Shown here: positions 18,601 through 25,683 of the stretch, piece by piece
Layout: every line of letters starts with the position of its first letter
Position numbering within the stretch: position 1 is the first letter of the stretch
Assembly: GCA_009268125.1 (NCBI GenBank)
Contig: WBOU01000012.1
Location: 124,001-188,000 of the forward strand
Source of the DNA: Chloroflexia bacterium SDU3-3
GTDB lineage: Bacteria; Chloroflexota; Chloroflexia; Chloroflexales; Roseiflexaceae
Reading direction: 5' to 3'
DNA length: 64,000 nucleotides
Made by a program: the position numbers and the translations under genes
The notes under the pieces: model-generated
Told to the model about the DNA's origin: nothing
The model's input: only the letters and a program-made list of their open reading frames with translations
Database searches by the model: none

Positions 18601-18627
18601 CTGCTGCCGCTGGTGGCCCGCCGCTAG
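15604..18627 (+). CDS. Secreted subtilisin-like serine protease (S8) with C-terminal beta domains
   Basis: A 1007-residue exported protease. In order: signal peptide (about 1-30), an Ig-like segment (LSVTPAAVSLSVPLGQ), and an inhibitor-I9-like propeptide (about 108-195). The S8 domain has catalytic Asp in VANIDTGVD (about 253), His in GTHGTH (about 298), oxyanion Asn in SAGNAS (about 401) and Ser in GTSMSTP (about 477). A carboxypeptidase-regulatory-like domain (ITIQGQVRHATSGQPL) and further beta-rich repeats follow. The protein ends LLLPLVARR, a tail type discussed in the findings. The start at 15604 is preferred because GGGAG stands 9 nt upstream and the signal peptide then begins MHLRRYRLY; two in-frame ATGs lie 15 and 30 bases earlier. 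It likely degrades extracellular protein. Confidence 0.93.
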   Translation: MHLRRYRLYAAAAVLAFCAGWLAPASARAAALSVTPAAVSLSVPLGQTTQTSITFTNTSGEPLALALREAQATGPARARAGEARAQIPSVEGRIDPALLRATRAAPQQQRDFIIYMGDQADLAEAYGIADWKERGEFVYRTLVDHAARSQAGLLAQLRERGLGYRSFWVVNAVLAHGSAADVQAVSQRADVALVRANHTAALPDEQATPAADDPCSPDDPGNPLCWNVRQLRASSVWSDFGVDGAGVVVANIDTGVDVTHPALKASYRGTQGDGSLVNDYNWFDPQGYDLQPRDAGTHGTHTMGTMVGAAVAGQAAVGVAPGARWVAAQGCVGFVCNDSYLLQSAQWLLAPSKLDLSQPRPDLRPMIINNSWSGTPNDQWFAPYVAAWRVAGMFPVFSAGNASALVKQDCKTLNSPGDYPSVVAVGAVDVAGQIADFSLFGPAWDGRVKPDFVGPGAKVYSTVPVEDGSYRLMSGTSMSTPAVAGVVALIWSANPALIGDYEATYDILRSSAVATSDTRCGDAAGGPNSVYGYGRVDAYAAVAQARVDVPWLSVDAPPASLAAGKSVALVAHVDAANVPGPGSYSARVQIYGGDLTTPLASVPVSIQVQAGAGAVTIQGQVRHATSGQPLAASVQAARPGAAGASVATDASGRFQLTLASGQPYDLIASAPSFLTARQTSTYTSSATIGIALAPDQPNLAAATDPISLTVGFGASAEGQIPIANTGTRPLYYEVVVPSSDFAVATSDDAGGPSFDWVDLPADAPTLPAGHSQIVDDIPMGIKFPFYGYVLTDTVLTSDGMVAFDRPISYGGAVTSCLPDPWLNFYTIAGLRMDYDTSQGGRVRYGTVGDRFVVSYENMPLYGSAGGPTYTFQMVLHQDGRVLFQYGQLGASLARASAGIQRSPSDVLSLGCGPTLAIHSNMAVELRPQPNAALWLASVVQAGVLQPGEQATLPIQAAWVRPSSAQALYHSAVEIRSSDPMKPVVSVPVALAPGAAPHELLLPLVARR

Positions 18628-18740
18628 GCGGGGCCTTGGCTAGGCTGGCTGGCGGGCTGGTGCGGGCGCTGGGCGCACGGGCGGGGCATGGGCGCTGGGC
18701 GACACTCGTGTGAGGTGGCGTCCCGCCTGGGGGTGGTTCG

Positions 18741-18799
18741 GGTCGGGTCGACCGTGGGCAATGCTTGGTGCGCTGCCCGGTCGGCCCGATTTGCTGCGG
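18741..18799 (-). repeat. GGTCGGNCCGACC palindromic repeat, inverted copy
   Basis: GGTCGGGTCGACCGTGGGCA, then ATGCTTG and a closing GGTCGGCCCGA with GCTGCGG. Its reverse complement matches 57337-57395 over about 58 bases with few changes. It folds into paired palindromic arms. Confidence 0.75.
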
Positions 18800-18956
18800 T
18801 GTTGGTCAGGATGGCGGCGCTTGGTTGGGGGGTGGATGCGCTGCGCGGGCGGCTTCCGGGGGGTAGCCCTCGGAAGCCGCCAGGCGCCCTCAACAGGTAT
18901 GGCTTTTACATCGATGCTGGGCTTTCTGCCATGAGCAATGGCGGTCGTTTTTGTGC

Positions 18957-19103
18957 GGTGGGTGGATGCCCTACGCGGGCAGCGCCCCCTTCGATTCCCC
19001 AACTTTGGGCGTTCCAATGCTGACCGCAAGCAACTGCCGTTCGTGCATAGGGCCAGCTGGCGCGAGCAGCACCTGCGCCGCATGGGCCAGGTTGGTAGGA
19101 TGG
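18957..19103 (-). repeat. ~180-bp multi-hairpin intergenic repeat, copy B (inverted)
   Basis: Read on the minus strand it runs from ACCAACCTGGCCCATGCGGCG through GTTGGGGAATCGAAGGGG to GTAGGGCATCCACCC, matching copies at 3918, 40542 and 57128. It is closest by eye to copy A in its first half (GCTGGCCCTATG versus ACTGGCCCTATG). Confidence 0.75.
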
Positions 19104-19149
19104 CGCGCCTCGATCCCGTGTTTACCCCAGCGCGGTATGTCCCTGCGAG

Positions 19150-19227
19150 ATCGGTTATTTTCCGCCTTGTGTGTCTTGGCGTCTTGGTGGTAAACCCGTG
19201 CAGCCGAATGAGAGCGCATCGGCCCTG
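19150..19227 (-). mobile_element. Decayed relative of the 49-kb MITE carrying an ACCACCAAGACGCC module
   Basis: On the minus strand CAGGGCCGATGCGCTCT (19211-19227) differs from the perfect MITE end TAGGGCCTATGCGTTCT at three of 17 positions. Both are followed by CATTCGGC and then by TTTACCACCAAGAC. Only one end can be recognised. Confidence 0.6.
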
Positions 19228-19383
19228 CTGGCGGGGTGGCGGGCAGCCGAGGGCGCAAAATGAACATGGTATAATGGCCGCGACGCGGGATGCTTCGCAG
19301 CGCTGAATGTTGGGCTGGTGCCTGTGGCACCGCCCCGCGCCGCATCCCCCGCCGTGGTTTTTTCTATGGCTGTTAGGCCCGCT

Positions 19384-19821
19384 ATGTATACGATCCACCC
19401 GCTTCTGGTTCACGCGCCCATCGGACTGCTGGTAGGCAACGCCCTGCTGACCGCCCTGTACCTCTGGCGCGGCGACCGCAGCGTCGAGCAGGCCGCCTAC
19501 CACTGCCTGTGGCTGGGCCTGCTGCTGCTGGTGCCCGCCCTGGCCAGCGGCGGGGCGGCGGCGGCGCTGTACCTGGCGGGCGGGGGCAGCCCGCGCCCCG
19601 ACGCGCTGGGCTGGATCAACGCCCACGCCCTTGGCGCGGGCGCTACGCTGCTGGCCTACTGGCGCGCGTGGCTGGCCCGCAGGCGCAGCCCAGGCCTGCT
19701 GGATGACCGGCGGGCGCGGCGCGGCTACCTAGCCACGCTGGCCCTGGGCATGGCGCTGCTGGTGCTGACGGGCTGGGCGGGCGGTCACATGGTGTATGTT
19801 CTTGGGGTGGGCCTGCGCTAG
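19384..19821 (+). CDS. DUF2231 family membrane protein
   Basis: The 145-residue protein starts MYTIHPLLVHAPIGLLVGNA, the N-terminal signature of DUF2231 proteins (HPLLVHFPIGL type). It has four hydrophobic helices and the loop LGWINAHALGAG. Family members are predicted inner-membrane proteins of unknown function, sometimes next to cytochromes. The start is uncertain: an in-frame ATG lies 18 bases upstream and neither has a good ribosome binding site; the later one is chosen because it places the HPLLVH motif at the N-terminus as in relatives. It lies 53 bp before the acyltransferase gene, possibly cotranscribed. Confidence 0.8.
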   Translation: MYTIHPLLVHAPIGLLVGNALLTALYLWRGDRSVEQAAYHCLWLGLLLLVPALASGGAAAALYLAGGGSPRPDALGWINAHALGAGATLLAYWRAWLARRRSPGLLDDRRARRGYLATLALGMALLVLTGWAGGHMVYVLGVGLR

Positions 19822-19874
19822 CGCCGCGCTCCTCCATCGGCTGGCTATAAGTGAGATAAGGTAAAGGAGCACGC

Positions 19875-20561
19875 ATGCTCGGCGCGATCATGTACTTTTT
19901 GCTCTGGGCACCGCTGAATCTGGTGCGCAGGATCTACTGGCGCTGGTCTGTGGAGGGGCTGGAGCATCTGCCGCCGCCCGGCACCGGCGTGGTGCTGGCC
20001 GCCAACCACATGAGCTGGCTGGATATCATTGTCGTCGCGGCGTCGCTGCCGCTTTCGCACCGGCCCACCTGGATGGCCAAGGCCGAGCTGTTTGAAAACC
20101 CCGTGCTGGGCTGGTGGTTCCGCCAGATGAAGGTGATCCCCATCCGGCGCGGCAAGAGCGACCTGAACGCGCTGAACGAGCTTGAGAAGGCGCTGAGCAA
20201 GGGCGCGCTGCTGATCGTCTTCCCCGAGGGCCACCGCAGCAAGACGGGCGGCCTGATCGAGGGGCGCGGCGGCGCGGTGCGGCTGGCGGGCAGCAGCGGC
20301 ACGCTGATCATGCCCACGGCGCTGTGGGGCTGCGAGCGCGGCCTGGGCGGCCTGATGCGGCGCAAGCCGGTGCACGTGCGCTTTGGCCCCACCTACGCCC
20401 CCGAGGGCGCAGCGGGCACCATCCCCGCCGACAAGATGCGCATGCTCACCACGGAGCTGATGCTGCGGATCGCCGAGCTGCTGCCGGAGAGCTACCGCGG
20501 CGTGTACCGCGAGCTGCACGACGAGCGCATGGGCCGGATGTCGCTGGGGTCGCCCGAGTAG
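19875..20561 (+). CDS. 1-acyl-sn-glycerol-3-phosphate acyltransferase (PlsC-like)
   Basis: The 228-residue membrane-associated enzyme should transfer an acyl chain to lysophosphatidic acid in phospholipid synthesis. The PlsC domain shows block I NHMSWLD (the HX4D catalytic motif, His about 46), block II (IPIRRGKSD), block III FPEGHRSKTG and block IV (MPTALWG). An N-terminal hydrophobic segment (MYFLLWAPLNLV) anchors it. ATG follows AAGGAG at good distance. Length fits the short PlsC class. It precedes metF by 73 bp with no obvious terminator. Other lysophospholipid acyltransferases share these motifs, so the acceptor is not certain. Confidence 0.88.
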   Translation: MLGAIMYFLLWAPLNLVRRIYWRWSVEGLEHLPPPGTGVVLAANHMSWLDIIVVAASLPLSHRPTWMAKAELFENPVLGWWFRQMKVIPIRRGKSDLNALNELEKALSKGALLIVFPEGHRSKTGGLIEGRGGAVRLAGSSGTLIMPTALWGCERGLGGLMRRKPVHVRFGPTYAPEGAAGTIPADKMRMLTTELMLRIAELLPESYRGVYRELHDERMGRMSLGSPE

Positions 20562-20634
20562 GGCTGCGAGCGCGCCCCGCACGTGCGGAGGGCCGCGACA
20601 CGCACGAGAACAAGCCGATAGATGAAAGAGAACT

Positions 20635-21558
20635 ATGGCAATCTATAGCACCTTGCAGCGCCGCCTTGCGCAGGGCCAGATCGTGGTGACGGGCGAGGTC
20701 GCCCCGCCCAAGGGGGCCTCGCGCGCGGCGCTGGAGCGGCTGGCGGGCGGCCTGCGTGGCTATGTGGATGCGATCAACCTGACGGACAACCAGCGCGGGC
20801 TGGCCCGCATGTCGTCGCTGGGGGCGGGCGTGGTGATGCAGCAGATCGGCATGGAGCCGGTGATGCAGATGACATGCCAGCACCGCAACCGGATCGCACT
20901 CCAGGCCGACGCGCTGAGCGCCGCAGTGTGCGGCATCCACAACCTGGTGTGCATGACGGGCGACCACCCGCGCATCGGCGACCACGCCGAGGCGAAGAAC
21001 GTGCTTGATCTCAACTCGTTCCAGCTGATCAAGATGATGCGCTCGCTGCGCGACGACGGGGCCTTCCAGTCGGGCGTGAAGCTCTCCGACGCGCCGGGCT
21101 TCTTCCTAGGCGCGGTGGCAAACCCCAACATCGAGCGGGCCGCGCGGCTGGCCAAGAAGGTCGAGTCGGGGGCCGAGTTCATCCAGACCCAGATCATTTT
21201 TGATATGGAGCGCTTCCGCAGCTGGATGACGGATGTGCGGGCGGTCTCGGCGCACCAGCAGGCGCATATCCTGGGCGGCATCCTGGTGCTGCGCTCGGCG
21301 CAGCAGGCCAAGTTCCTGCGCGACCACCTGCCTGGATCGCGGGTGCCCGAGTGGGTGGTGGAGCGGATGGAGCAGGCCGAGGACGCCGAGCGCGAGGGGA
21401 TCGCGATCGCCAGCGAGCTGACCCGCGATCTGCTGGCGGTGGATGGGGTGCGCGGGGTGCATATTATGTCGGTGGGGTGGACCAAGGCCATCCCGCGCGT
21501 GGTCGAGGATGCGGGGCTGCTGCCTCGGCCTGCGGCACCGGCGGGCGCAGGCGAATAA
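20635..21558 (+). CDS. metF: Methylenetetrahydrofolate reductase
   Basis: The 307-residue flavoprotein reduces 5,10-methylene-THF to 5-methyl-THF, the methyl donor for methionine synthesis. Family features are the N-terminal Glu in VVTGEVAPPKG, the NLTDNQRG segment, MTCQHRNRIALQ (methionine-cycle MTHFR fold), LVCMTGDHPRIGDH and the FIQTQIIFD strand. It begins AACTATGGCAATC with GAAAGAGAA before the ATG, a modest ribosome binding site. Genes downstream make aspartate-family precursors (aspartokinase), so the region serves amino-acid and one-carbon metabolism. No SAM riboswitch is seen before this gene, unlike the transporter operon at 36 kb. Confidence 0.92.
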   Translation: MAIYSTLQRRLAQGQIVVTGEVAPPKGASRAALERLAGGLRGYVDAINLTDNQRGLARMSSLGAGVVMQQIGMEPVMQMTCQHRNRIALQADALSAAVCGIHNLVCMTGDHPRIGDHAEAKNVLDLNSFQLIKMMRSLRDDGAFQSGVKLSDAPGFFLGAVANPNIERAARLAKKVESGAEFIQTQIIFDMERFRSWMTDVRAVSAHQQAHILGGILVLRSAQQAKFLRDHLPGSRVPEWVVERMEQAEDAEREGIAIASELTRDLLAVDGVRGVHIMSVGWTKAIPRVVEDAGLLPRPAAPAGAGE

Positions 21559-21669
21559 GCCCTTTTTCAGCAGACACTGGGGTCGGCTGCGGCACATGAG
21601 CTGCCTGCCCCTGTGGCTTGCCCAGCTGGCTGCCGCCGCCGCGCACCCCGCGCATGAGGGAGAACGGCC

Positions 21670-23061
21670 ATGCAAGTGATGAAGTTTGGCGCGGTGTCGG
21701 TGGGCGAGGCCGCGCGGCTGCGCGATGTGGTGGGGATCGTGCAGGCGGCGGTGGAGGAGGATCGCGGGCTGGTGGTGGTATGCACCGCCCACCCGGAGAC
21801 CACCGACATGCTGATCAACGCCGCCCGTATGGCCGCCTCCGGCTCCGAGGCCCAGGCCGAGGCCACCCGGCGCGAGCTGTGGAACCGCCACCGCGCCCTG
21901 GCCGAGAAGCTGGTGACCGACGAGTGGGAGCGCGAGTCGCTGTACCGCGAGTGGGCCGAGCTGCTCAAGCAGTTCGACCGGATCACGCGCGCGATCGCCA
22001 CGCTGCGCGAGCCCTCGCCGCGCGGGATCGACGCGGTGGCGGCGATCGGCGAGCGCTTCATCGCCCATCTGTTCGCGGTGGTGCTGCGGCAGGGCGGCGT
22101 GGCGGCCCGCATGACCGACGCCGCCGACCTAGTGGTGACAGATAGCCACTTCGGCGCGGCACAGGTGGACCCGGCCGAGTCGATGGACCGGATCTTCAAG
22201 CGGCTCTCGTACCTGATGGATGCCGGGATTGTGCCGGTGATCACGGGGTACATCGGCGCAACCCGCGAGGGCCTGGTGACCACGCTGGGGCGCGGCGGCG
22301 GCGACTACACCGCCGCGCTGATCGGCTCGGCGCTGAAGGCCCGCGAGGTGACGCTCTGGATCGATGTGGATGGCATCCTGACCGCCGACCCCAAGCTGGT
22401 GCCTAGCGCCCGATCGCTGGCCGAGCTCTCCTACGCCGAGGCCAGCGAGATCGCCACCTTCGGGGCCGAGGTGCTGCACTCGCGGGCGCTGGCGCCGCTG
22501 GTGGCCCAGGGCATCCCGCTGCGTCTGCGCGATGTGCTCAACCCCGAGCGGGATGGCACCAGCATCCACGCCGCGCCCAAGCCCGCGAACTCGGGGGTGC
22601 GCGCGATCATCTCGGCACCGCACCTGGCGCTGCTGAAGGTGCTGCCGCCGACGGGCACGCTCTGGTCGCCTGGGCGGGTGGCCTCGGCGCTGGGCCAGCT
22701 CTCGGATGCGGGCGTGGAGGTGCTGTCGTTCGCCCAGAGCTTTAGCGAGCACAGCATGAGCGTGTGCGTGCGGGCCACCGACGCTGGATTCGCGCGCGGC
22801 ACGCTGGAGACGCTGCTGGCCCCGCCCTGCGGCGACACGCCCAGCGCCGCCACGGTGGAGCAGGAGGACGTGGCGCTGATCGCGGTGATCACATCGAGCG
22901 GCGGCGACGTGGCGCCCAAGGTGCTGGGGGCGATCAGCAAGGCCAGCGCGCACGTGCTGAGCCTGGCGCGCTCGTCGCACGGGGCGCATCTGGCGCTGAT
23001 CGTGCCCGAGGGCGAGCTGGGCGGGCTGGTGCGCTCGATGCACCGCGAGCTGGGGCTGTAG
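21670..23061 (+). CDS. Aspartate kinase
   Basis: The 463-residue enzyme phosphorylates aspartate, the first step toward lysine, threonine and methionine. It has the amino-acid kinase domain (about 1-285) with GRGGGDYTAALIG and the aspartokinase-specific WIDVDGILTADPKLVPSARS plus EVLHSRAL. Two C-terminal ACT domains follow (about 305-375 and 395-460: LALLKVLPPTG, VALIAVITSSGG). An oddity is the N-terminal lysine motif, which reads KFGAVSVG where most aspartokinases have KFGGTSVG; the Lys and Ser are kept. The start has GAGGGAGA upstream. The monofunctional layout (no homoserine dehydrogenase) and 463-residue length fit LysC/Ask enzymes of the longer type. Confidence 0.92.
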   Translation: MQVMKFGAVSVGEAARLRDVVGIVQAAVEEDRGLVVVCTAHPETTDMLINAARMAASGSEAQAEATRRELWNRHRALAEKLVTDEWERESLYREWAELLKQFDRITRAIATLREPSPRGIDAVAAIGERFIAHLFAVVLRQGGVAARMTDAADLVVTDSHFGAAQVDPAESMDRIFKRLSYLMDAGIVPVITGYIGATREGLVTTLGRGGGDYTAALIGSALKAREVTLWIDVDGILTADPKLVPSARSLAELSYAEASEIATFGAEVLHSRALAPLVAQGIPLRLRDVLNPERDGTSIHAAPKPANSGVRAIISAPHLALLKVLPPTGTLWSPGRVASALGQLSDAGVEVLSFAQSFSEHSMSVCVRATDAGFARGTLETLLAPPCGDTPSAATVEQEDVALIAVITSSGGDVAPKVLGAISKASAHVLSLARSSHGAHLALIVPEGELGGLVRSMHRELGL

Positions 23062-23076
23062 CGCAGGGCAGAGCGA

Positions 23077-23104
23077 CGCGGCGGGGGCAGCTGCCCCCGC
23101 CGCG
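23077..23104. terminator. Terminator hairpin after the aspartokinase gene
   Basis: A perfect 28-bp palindrome centred on CAGCTG (CGCGGCGGGGGCAG and complement) lies between the aspartokinase stop and the convergent small gene, followed by TTCT on the plus strand. Confidence 0.7.
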
Positions 23105-23119
23105 TTCTGCATGGCGCGC

Positions 23120-23374
23120 CTAGCGCTTGCCGCCGTTCTGATGCCCTGGGGCCTCGGTCGAATAGCCGGGCGTCGGTTCGCCCTGCTGCTCGTTCTGGCC
23201 GCCCTCGATGGACGACCGGCTGCTGCGATTGTTGAAGCGCTTGTCGACCTCGTTCAGGCCGCCTTTGTGCGACTGGTGCTTCTGCTCGGAGCCGATCTGT
23301 TTCTCCAGCTGCTCGCTCAGGTTCGAGGTGTCGACCGATGGCTCGCCACCCTTGCGCTTATCATTTTGGGCCAT
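23120..23374 (-). CDS. Small hydrophilic protein of unknown function
   Basis: An 84-residue very polar protein starting MAQNDKRKGGEPSVDTS, rich in Gln, Asn, Ser, Gly, Lys and Glu, with no hydrophobic core and no Cys or Trp. It is probably intrinsically disordered. The ribosome binding site is perfect (AAGGAGGT, 5 nt before ATG), which argues strongly that it is expressed; the longer upstream frame is not needed. The composition resembles small stress-induced or DNA-associated KGG-type proteins, but no specific family can be named. It is convergent with the aspartokinase gene and divergent from the zinc-ribbon gene. Confidence 0.7.
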   Translation of the reverse strand: MAQNDKRKGGEPSVDTSNLSEQLEKQIGSEQKHQSHKGGLNEVDKRFNNRSSRSSIEGGQNEQQGEPTPGYSTEAPGHQNGGKR

Positions 23375-23510
23375 AGCAAACCTCCTTGTATGCGTATGCC
23401 GCAGATCAAAGCAGGTTGTGTGCCAGGCTGTGCCGACGCCTGAAACCTCGCCTCGCTGCGCGCGTATTGCTATCAGGCGCACCTCTGCGCGGAACAAGGT
23501 GAGATCTCAG

Positions 23511-23765
23511 ATGAAACAATGCCCCCTGTGCGGCTCCACGAAGATCATCCCCGATCTTCAGGTTGAAGATGGCGAGAGCTACCCCTCGCGGTTCCACCGC
23601 GTGCATGTCGACCGCAAGCCAGCGGCGCTGTGGATGCGCGAGCCGGTGGAGAGCCGCGTGCTGGTGTCCGTGTGCGGCGGCTGCGGCTTCACGGCGCTGT
23701 TTGCCGAGGACCCCGAGCTGCTCTACATGGCCTACATGCAGCAGAGCGGCGAAGACGAGTGGTAG
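23511..23765 (+). CDS. Small zinc-ribbon protein
   Basis: An 84-residue protein with two CxxC pairs: CPLC (residues 4-7) and CGGC (about 55-58), spaced as in a zinc ribbon with a long beta insert between them (YPSRFHRVHVDRKPAALWM). No other catalytic motif is seen. The start has AAGGTGA about 8 nt upstream. It is a monocistronic gene ended by a strong bidirectional terminator. Function is unknown. Confidence 0.75.
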   Translation: MKQCPLCGSTKIIPDLQVEDGESYPSRFHRVHVDRKPAALWMREPVESRVLVSVCGGCGFTALFAEDPELLYMAYMQQSGEDEW

Positions 23766-23789
23766 CGCAGCTTTCGCGCAGACACACAG

Positions 23790-23829
23790 CAGCGCCCCCG
23801 CGAGAACATCTCGCGGGGGCGCTGTTCTT
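23790..23829. terminator. Bidirectional intrinsic terminator
   Basis: A 16-bp perfect stem (CAGCGCCCCCGCGAGA and complement, loop ACA) followed by TTCTT lies between the zinc-ribbon gene and the convergent serA. Confidence 0.85.
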
Positions 23830-23845
23830 GATGGATGCGTGCGAG

Positions 23846-25420
23846 CTAGAGTGTGATGCCCACGGCGCGGTGGATGTCGGGCTGCTGCTCCAGCTTGGAG
23901 AGCAGCTCGGCGGGCACCGGCTCGTCGAGCGTCAGCACCATCATCGCGCGGTCGCGGGGGGCTAGGCGGCCCACGAACATGCCCGAGATGTTCACATCGG
24001 CACCGCCCAGCACCGTGCCGACCGTGCCGATCATGCCGGGGCGGTCGCGGTGGTAGGTCAGCAGCAGCGCGTCGGTGGGGATGAAGTCGACCCAGTAGCC
24101 ATCAACCTCGACGATGTGGGTCTCGTCGCGGATGACCGAGCCTGCGAACTCGTGCTTGCCATCGGCGGTGATGGCGCGCACCACCAGCAGGCCGGTGTAG
24201 CTCTCGGACTCCTCGGTGGTGAACTCGGTGTACTTGATGCCGCGCTCGCGGGCCAGCAGCGGGGCGTTCACCGGCGTCACGCGCTGCTCGGTGAGGCTGG
24301 CCAGCAGGCCCTGCAGCACCGCCAGGCGGATGGCGGCGGTGGCCACGCTGGCGATCTCGCCGCGGTACTCGATCTCGTAGCCGTGGATGGGGCCTCGCAC
24401 CATGCCGGTGCAGATCGCGCCGAGCTGCCTGCCCAGCTTCAGGTAGGGCGCGATCACCTCCCACTCCTCCGGCGGCACGAACGGCGCGTTCACGGCGTAG
24501 CTGGGGGTGCCGCCCGCCAGCGCGGTCAGCACACCCTCGGCCACATCCACGCCCGCGATGGCCTGGGCCTCGACGGTGGACGCGCCCAGGTGGGGCGTGG
24601 TGATCACCAGCGGGTGCCCGACCAGCGGGCTGTCCTTTGGCGGCTCGCTCTCGTAGACATCCAGGGCGGCCCCGGCGATCTGGCCCTGCTCTAGGGCCTG
24701 GTAGAGCGCCTGCTCATCCACCACGCCGCCGCGCGCCGCGTTGATCAGGTAGGCGCTGGGCTTCATCTGGGCCAGCCGCTCGGCGTTGATGATGTGGCGG
24801 GTCGCGTCGAGCAGGGGTACGTGCACCGAGATGAAGTCGCTCTGGCTGATCACCTCATCCAGCGTGGCCAGCACCACGCCCAGCTGGGCCGCGCGGTCGG
24901 TGGAGACCACCGGGTCGTAGGCCAGCACGTGCATCTCTAGGCCGCGCGCGCGGCGGGCCACCTCGGCACCGATCCGGCCCAGGCCCACCAGGCCCAGCGT
25001 TTTGCCCGTGACCTGGCGGCCCATGTACTTCGAGCGCTCCCACTTGCCCTGCTGCATCGAGGCGCTGGCCTGCGGCACGTGGCGCGAGAGCGCGCAGATG
25101 AAGCTGACGGCCAGCTCGGCGGCGGCCACGCTGTTGGCGGCGGGGGCATTCACCACGATGATGCCGCGCTGGGTGGCGGCGGCCACGTCGATGTTGTCCA
25201 CGCCGGTTCCGGCACGGCCAACCACGCGCAGCTTGGCACCGGCGGCCAGCACCTCGGCGGTGACTTTGGTGGCGCTGCGGACGATGAGGGCGTCGTATTC
25301 GGGTAGCACGCTCATAAGCGCGGCTTTGTCGAGATCGGTGCGGAGATCAACCTGGGCGCGGGCGCGCAAGGCAGCCAGTCCTTCTTCTGCAATCTGCTCG
25401 GTGACGAGGATACGATCCAC
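23846..25420 (-). CDS. serA: D-3-phosphoglycerate dehydrogenase
   Basis: The 524-residue enzyme makes 3-phosphohydroxypyruvate, the first step of serine synthesis. It has a split substrate-binding domain, an NAD-binding domain (GLGRIGAEVARRA), and the catalytic residues in RAGTGVDNID (Arg), YESEPP (Glu) and PHLGAST (His). The intervening ASB domain (about 320-435) and a C-terminal ACT domain (about 450-524: RPGMIGTVGTVLGG) mark the long form. The start is GTG with AAGGAG upstream. It is monocistronic, convergent with the zinc-ribbon gene and divergent from the LPMO gene. The ACT domain suggests serine feedback inhibition, as known for the family. Confidence 0.95.
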   Translation of the reverse strand: MDRILVTEQIAEEGLAALRARAQVDLRTDLDKAALMSVLPEYDALIVRSATKVTAEVLAAGAKLRVVGRAGTGVDNIDVAAATQRGIIVVNAPAANSVAAAELAVSFICALSRHVPQASASMQQGKWERSKYMGRQVTGKTLGLVGLGRIGAEVARRARGLEMHVLAYDPVVSTDRAAQLGVVLATLDEVISQSDFISVHVPLLDATRHIINAERLAQMKPSAYLINAARGGVVDEQALYQALEQGQIAGAALDVYESEPPKDSPLVGHPLVITTPHLGASTVEAQAIAGVDVAEGVLTALAGGTPSYAVNAPFVPPEEWEVIAPYLKLGRQLGAICTGMVRGPIHGYEIEYRGEIASVATAAIRLAVLQGLLASLTEQRVTPVNAPLLARERGIKYTEFTTEESESYTGLLVVRAITADGKHEFAGSVIRDETHIVEVDGYWVDFIPTDALLLTYHRDRPGMIGTVGTVLGGADVNISGMFVGRLAPRDRAMMVLTLDEPVPAELLSKLEQQPDIHRAVGITL

Positions 25421-25581
25421 ACGAAGCTCCTTATCCGAATTGTAAGGCGCGGGGGCCGCCAGCGGCGATAGTGGCGCTCACATCCGCGCGGGCCGCTCTT
25501 GCTGACGATGGCAGAGCGCCATTCAGTATAGCGAGAATGGGGCGACCGTCAAGGAGCTACACTGCTATTTTTTTGCGCCAC

Positions 25582-25617
25582 GCCGTGACGCATGCCGTGA
25601 CGCATGCCGTGACATCT
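25582..25617. promoter_or_regulatory. Three tandem 12-bp repeats upstream of the LPMO gene
   Basis: GCCGTGACGCAT is repeated perfectly twice and then as GCCGTGACATCT, followed by a partial GCGTGAC. The array stands about 65 bp before the LPMO start, where operators are common. Confidence 0.45.
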
Positions 25618-25683
25618 GCGTGACTCCTTTCACGTAGAATCGCTAGGCATAGCCTGGATCAGAAGATCTTGAAAGGAGTTCCC

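Larger units (their letters stand above)
18628..19383. other. Repeat-rich intergenic region
   Basis: No gene is supported. It contains inverted copies of several repeat families, listed separately. TATAAT at 19270-19275 could be the -10 of the DUF2231 gene, but no good -35 is present. Confidence 0.6.
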
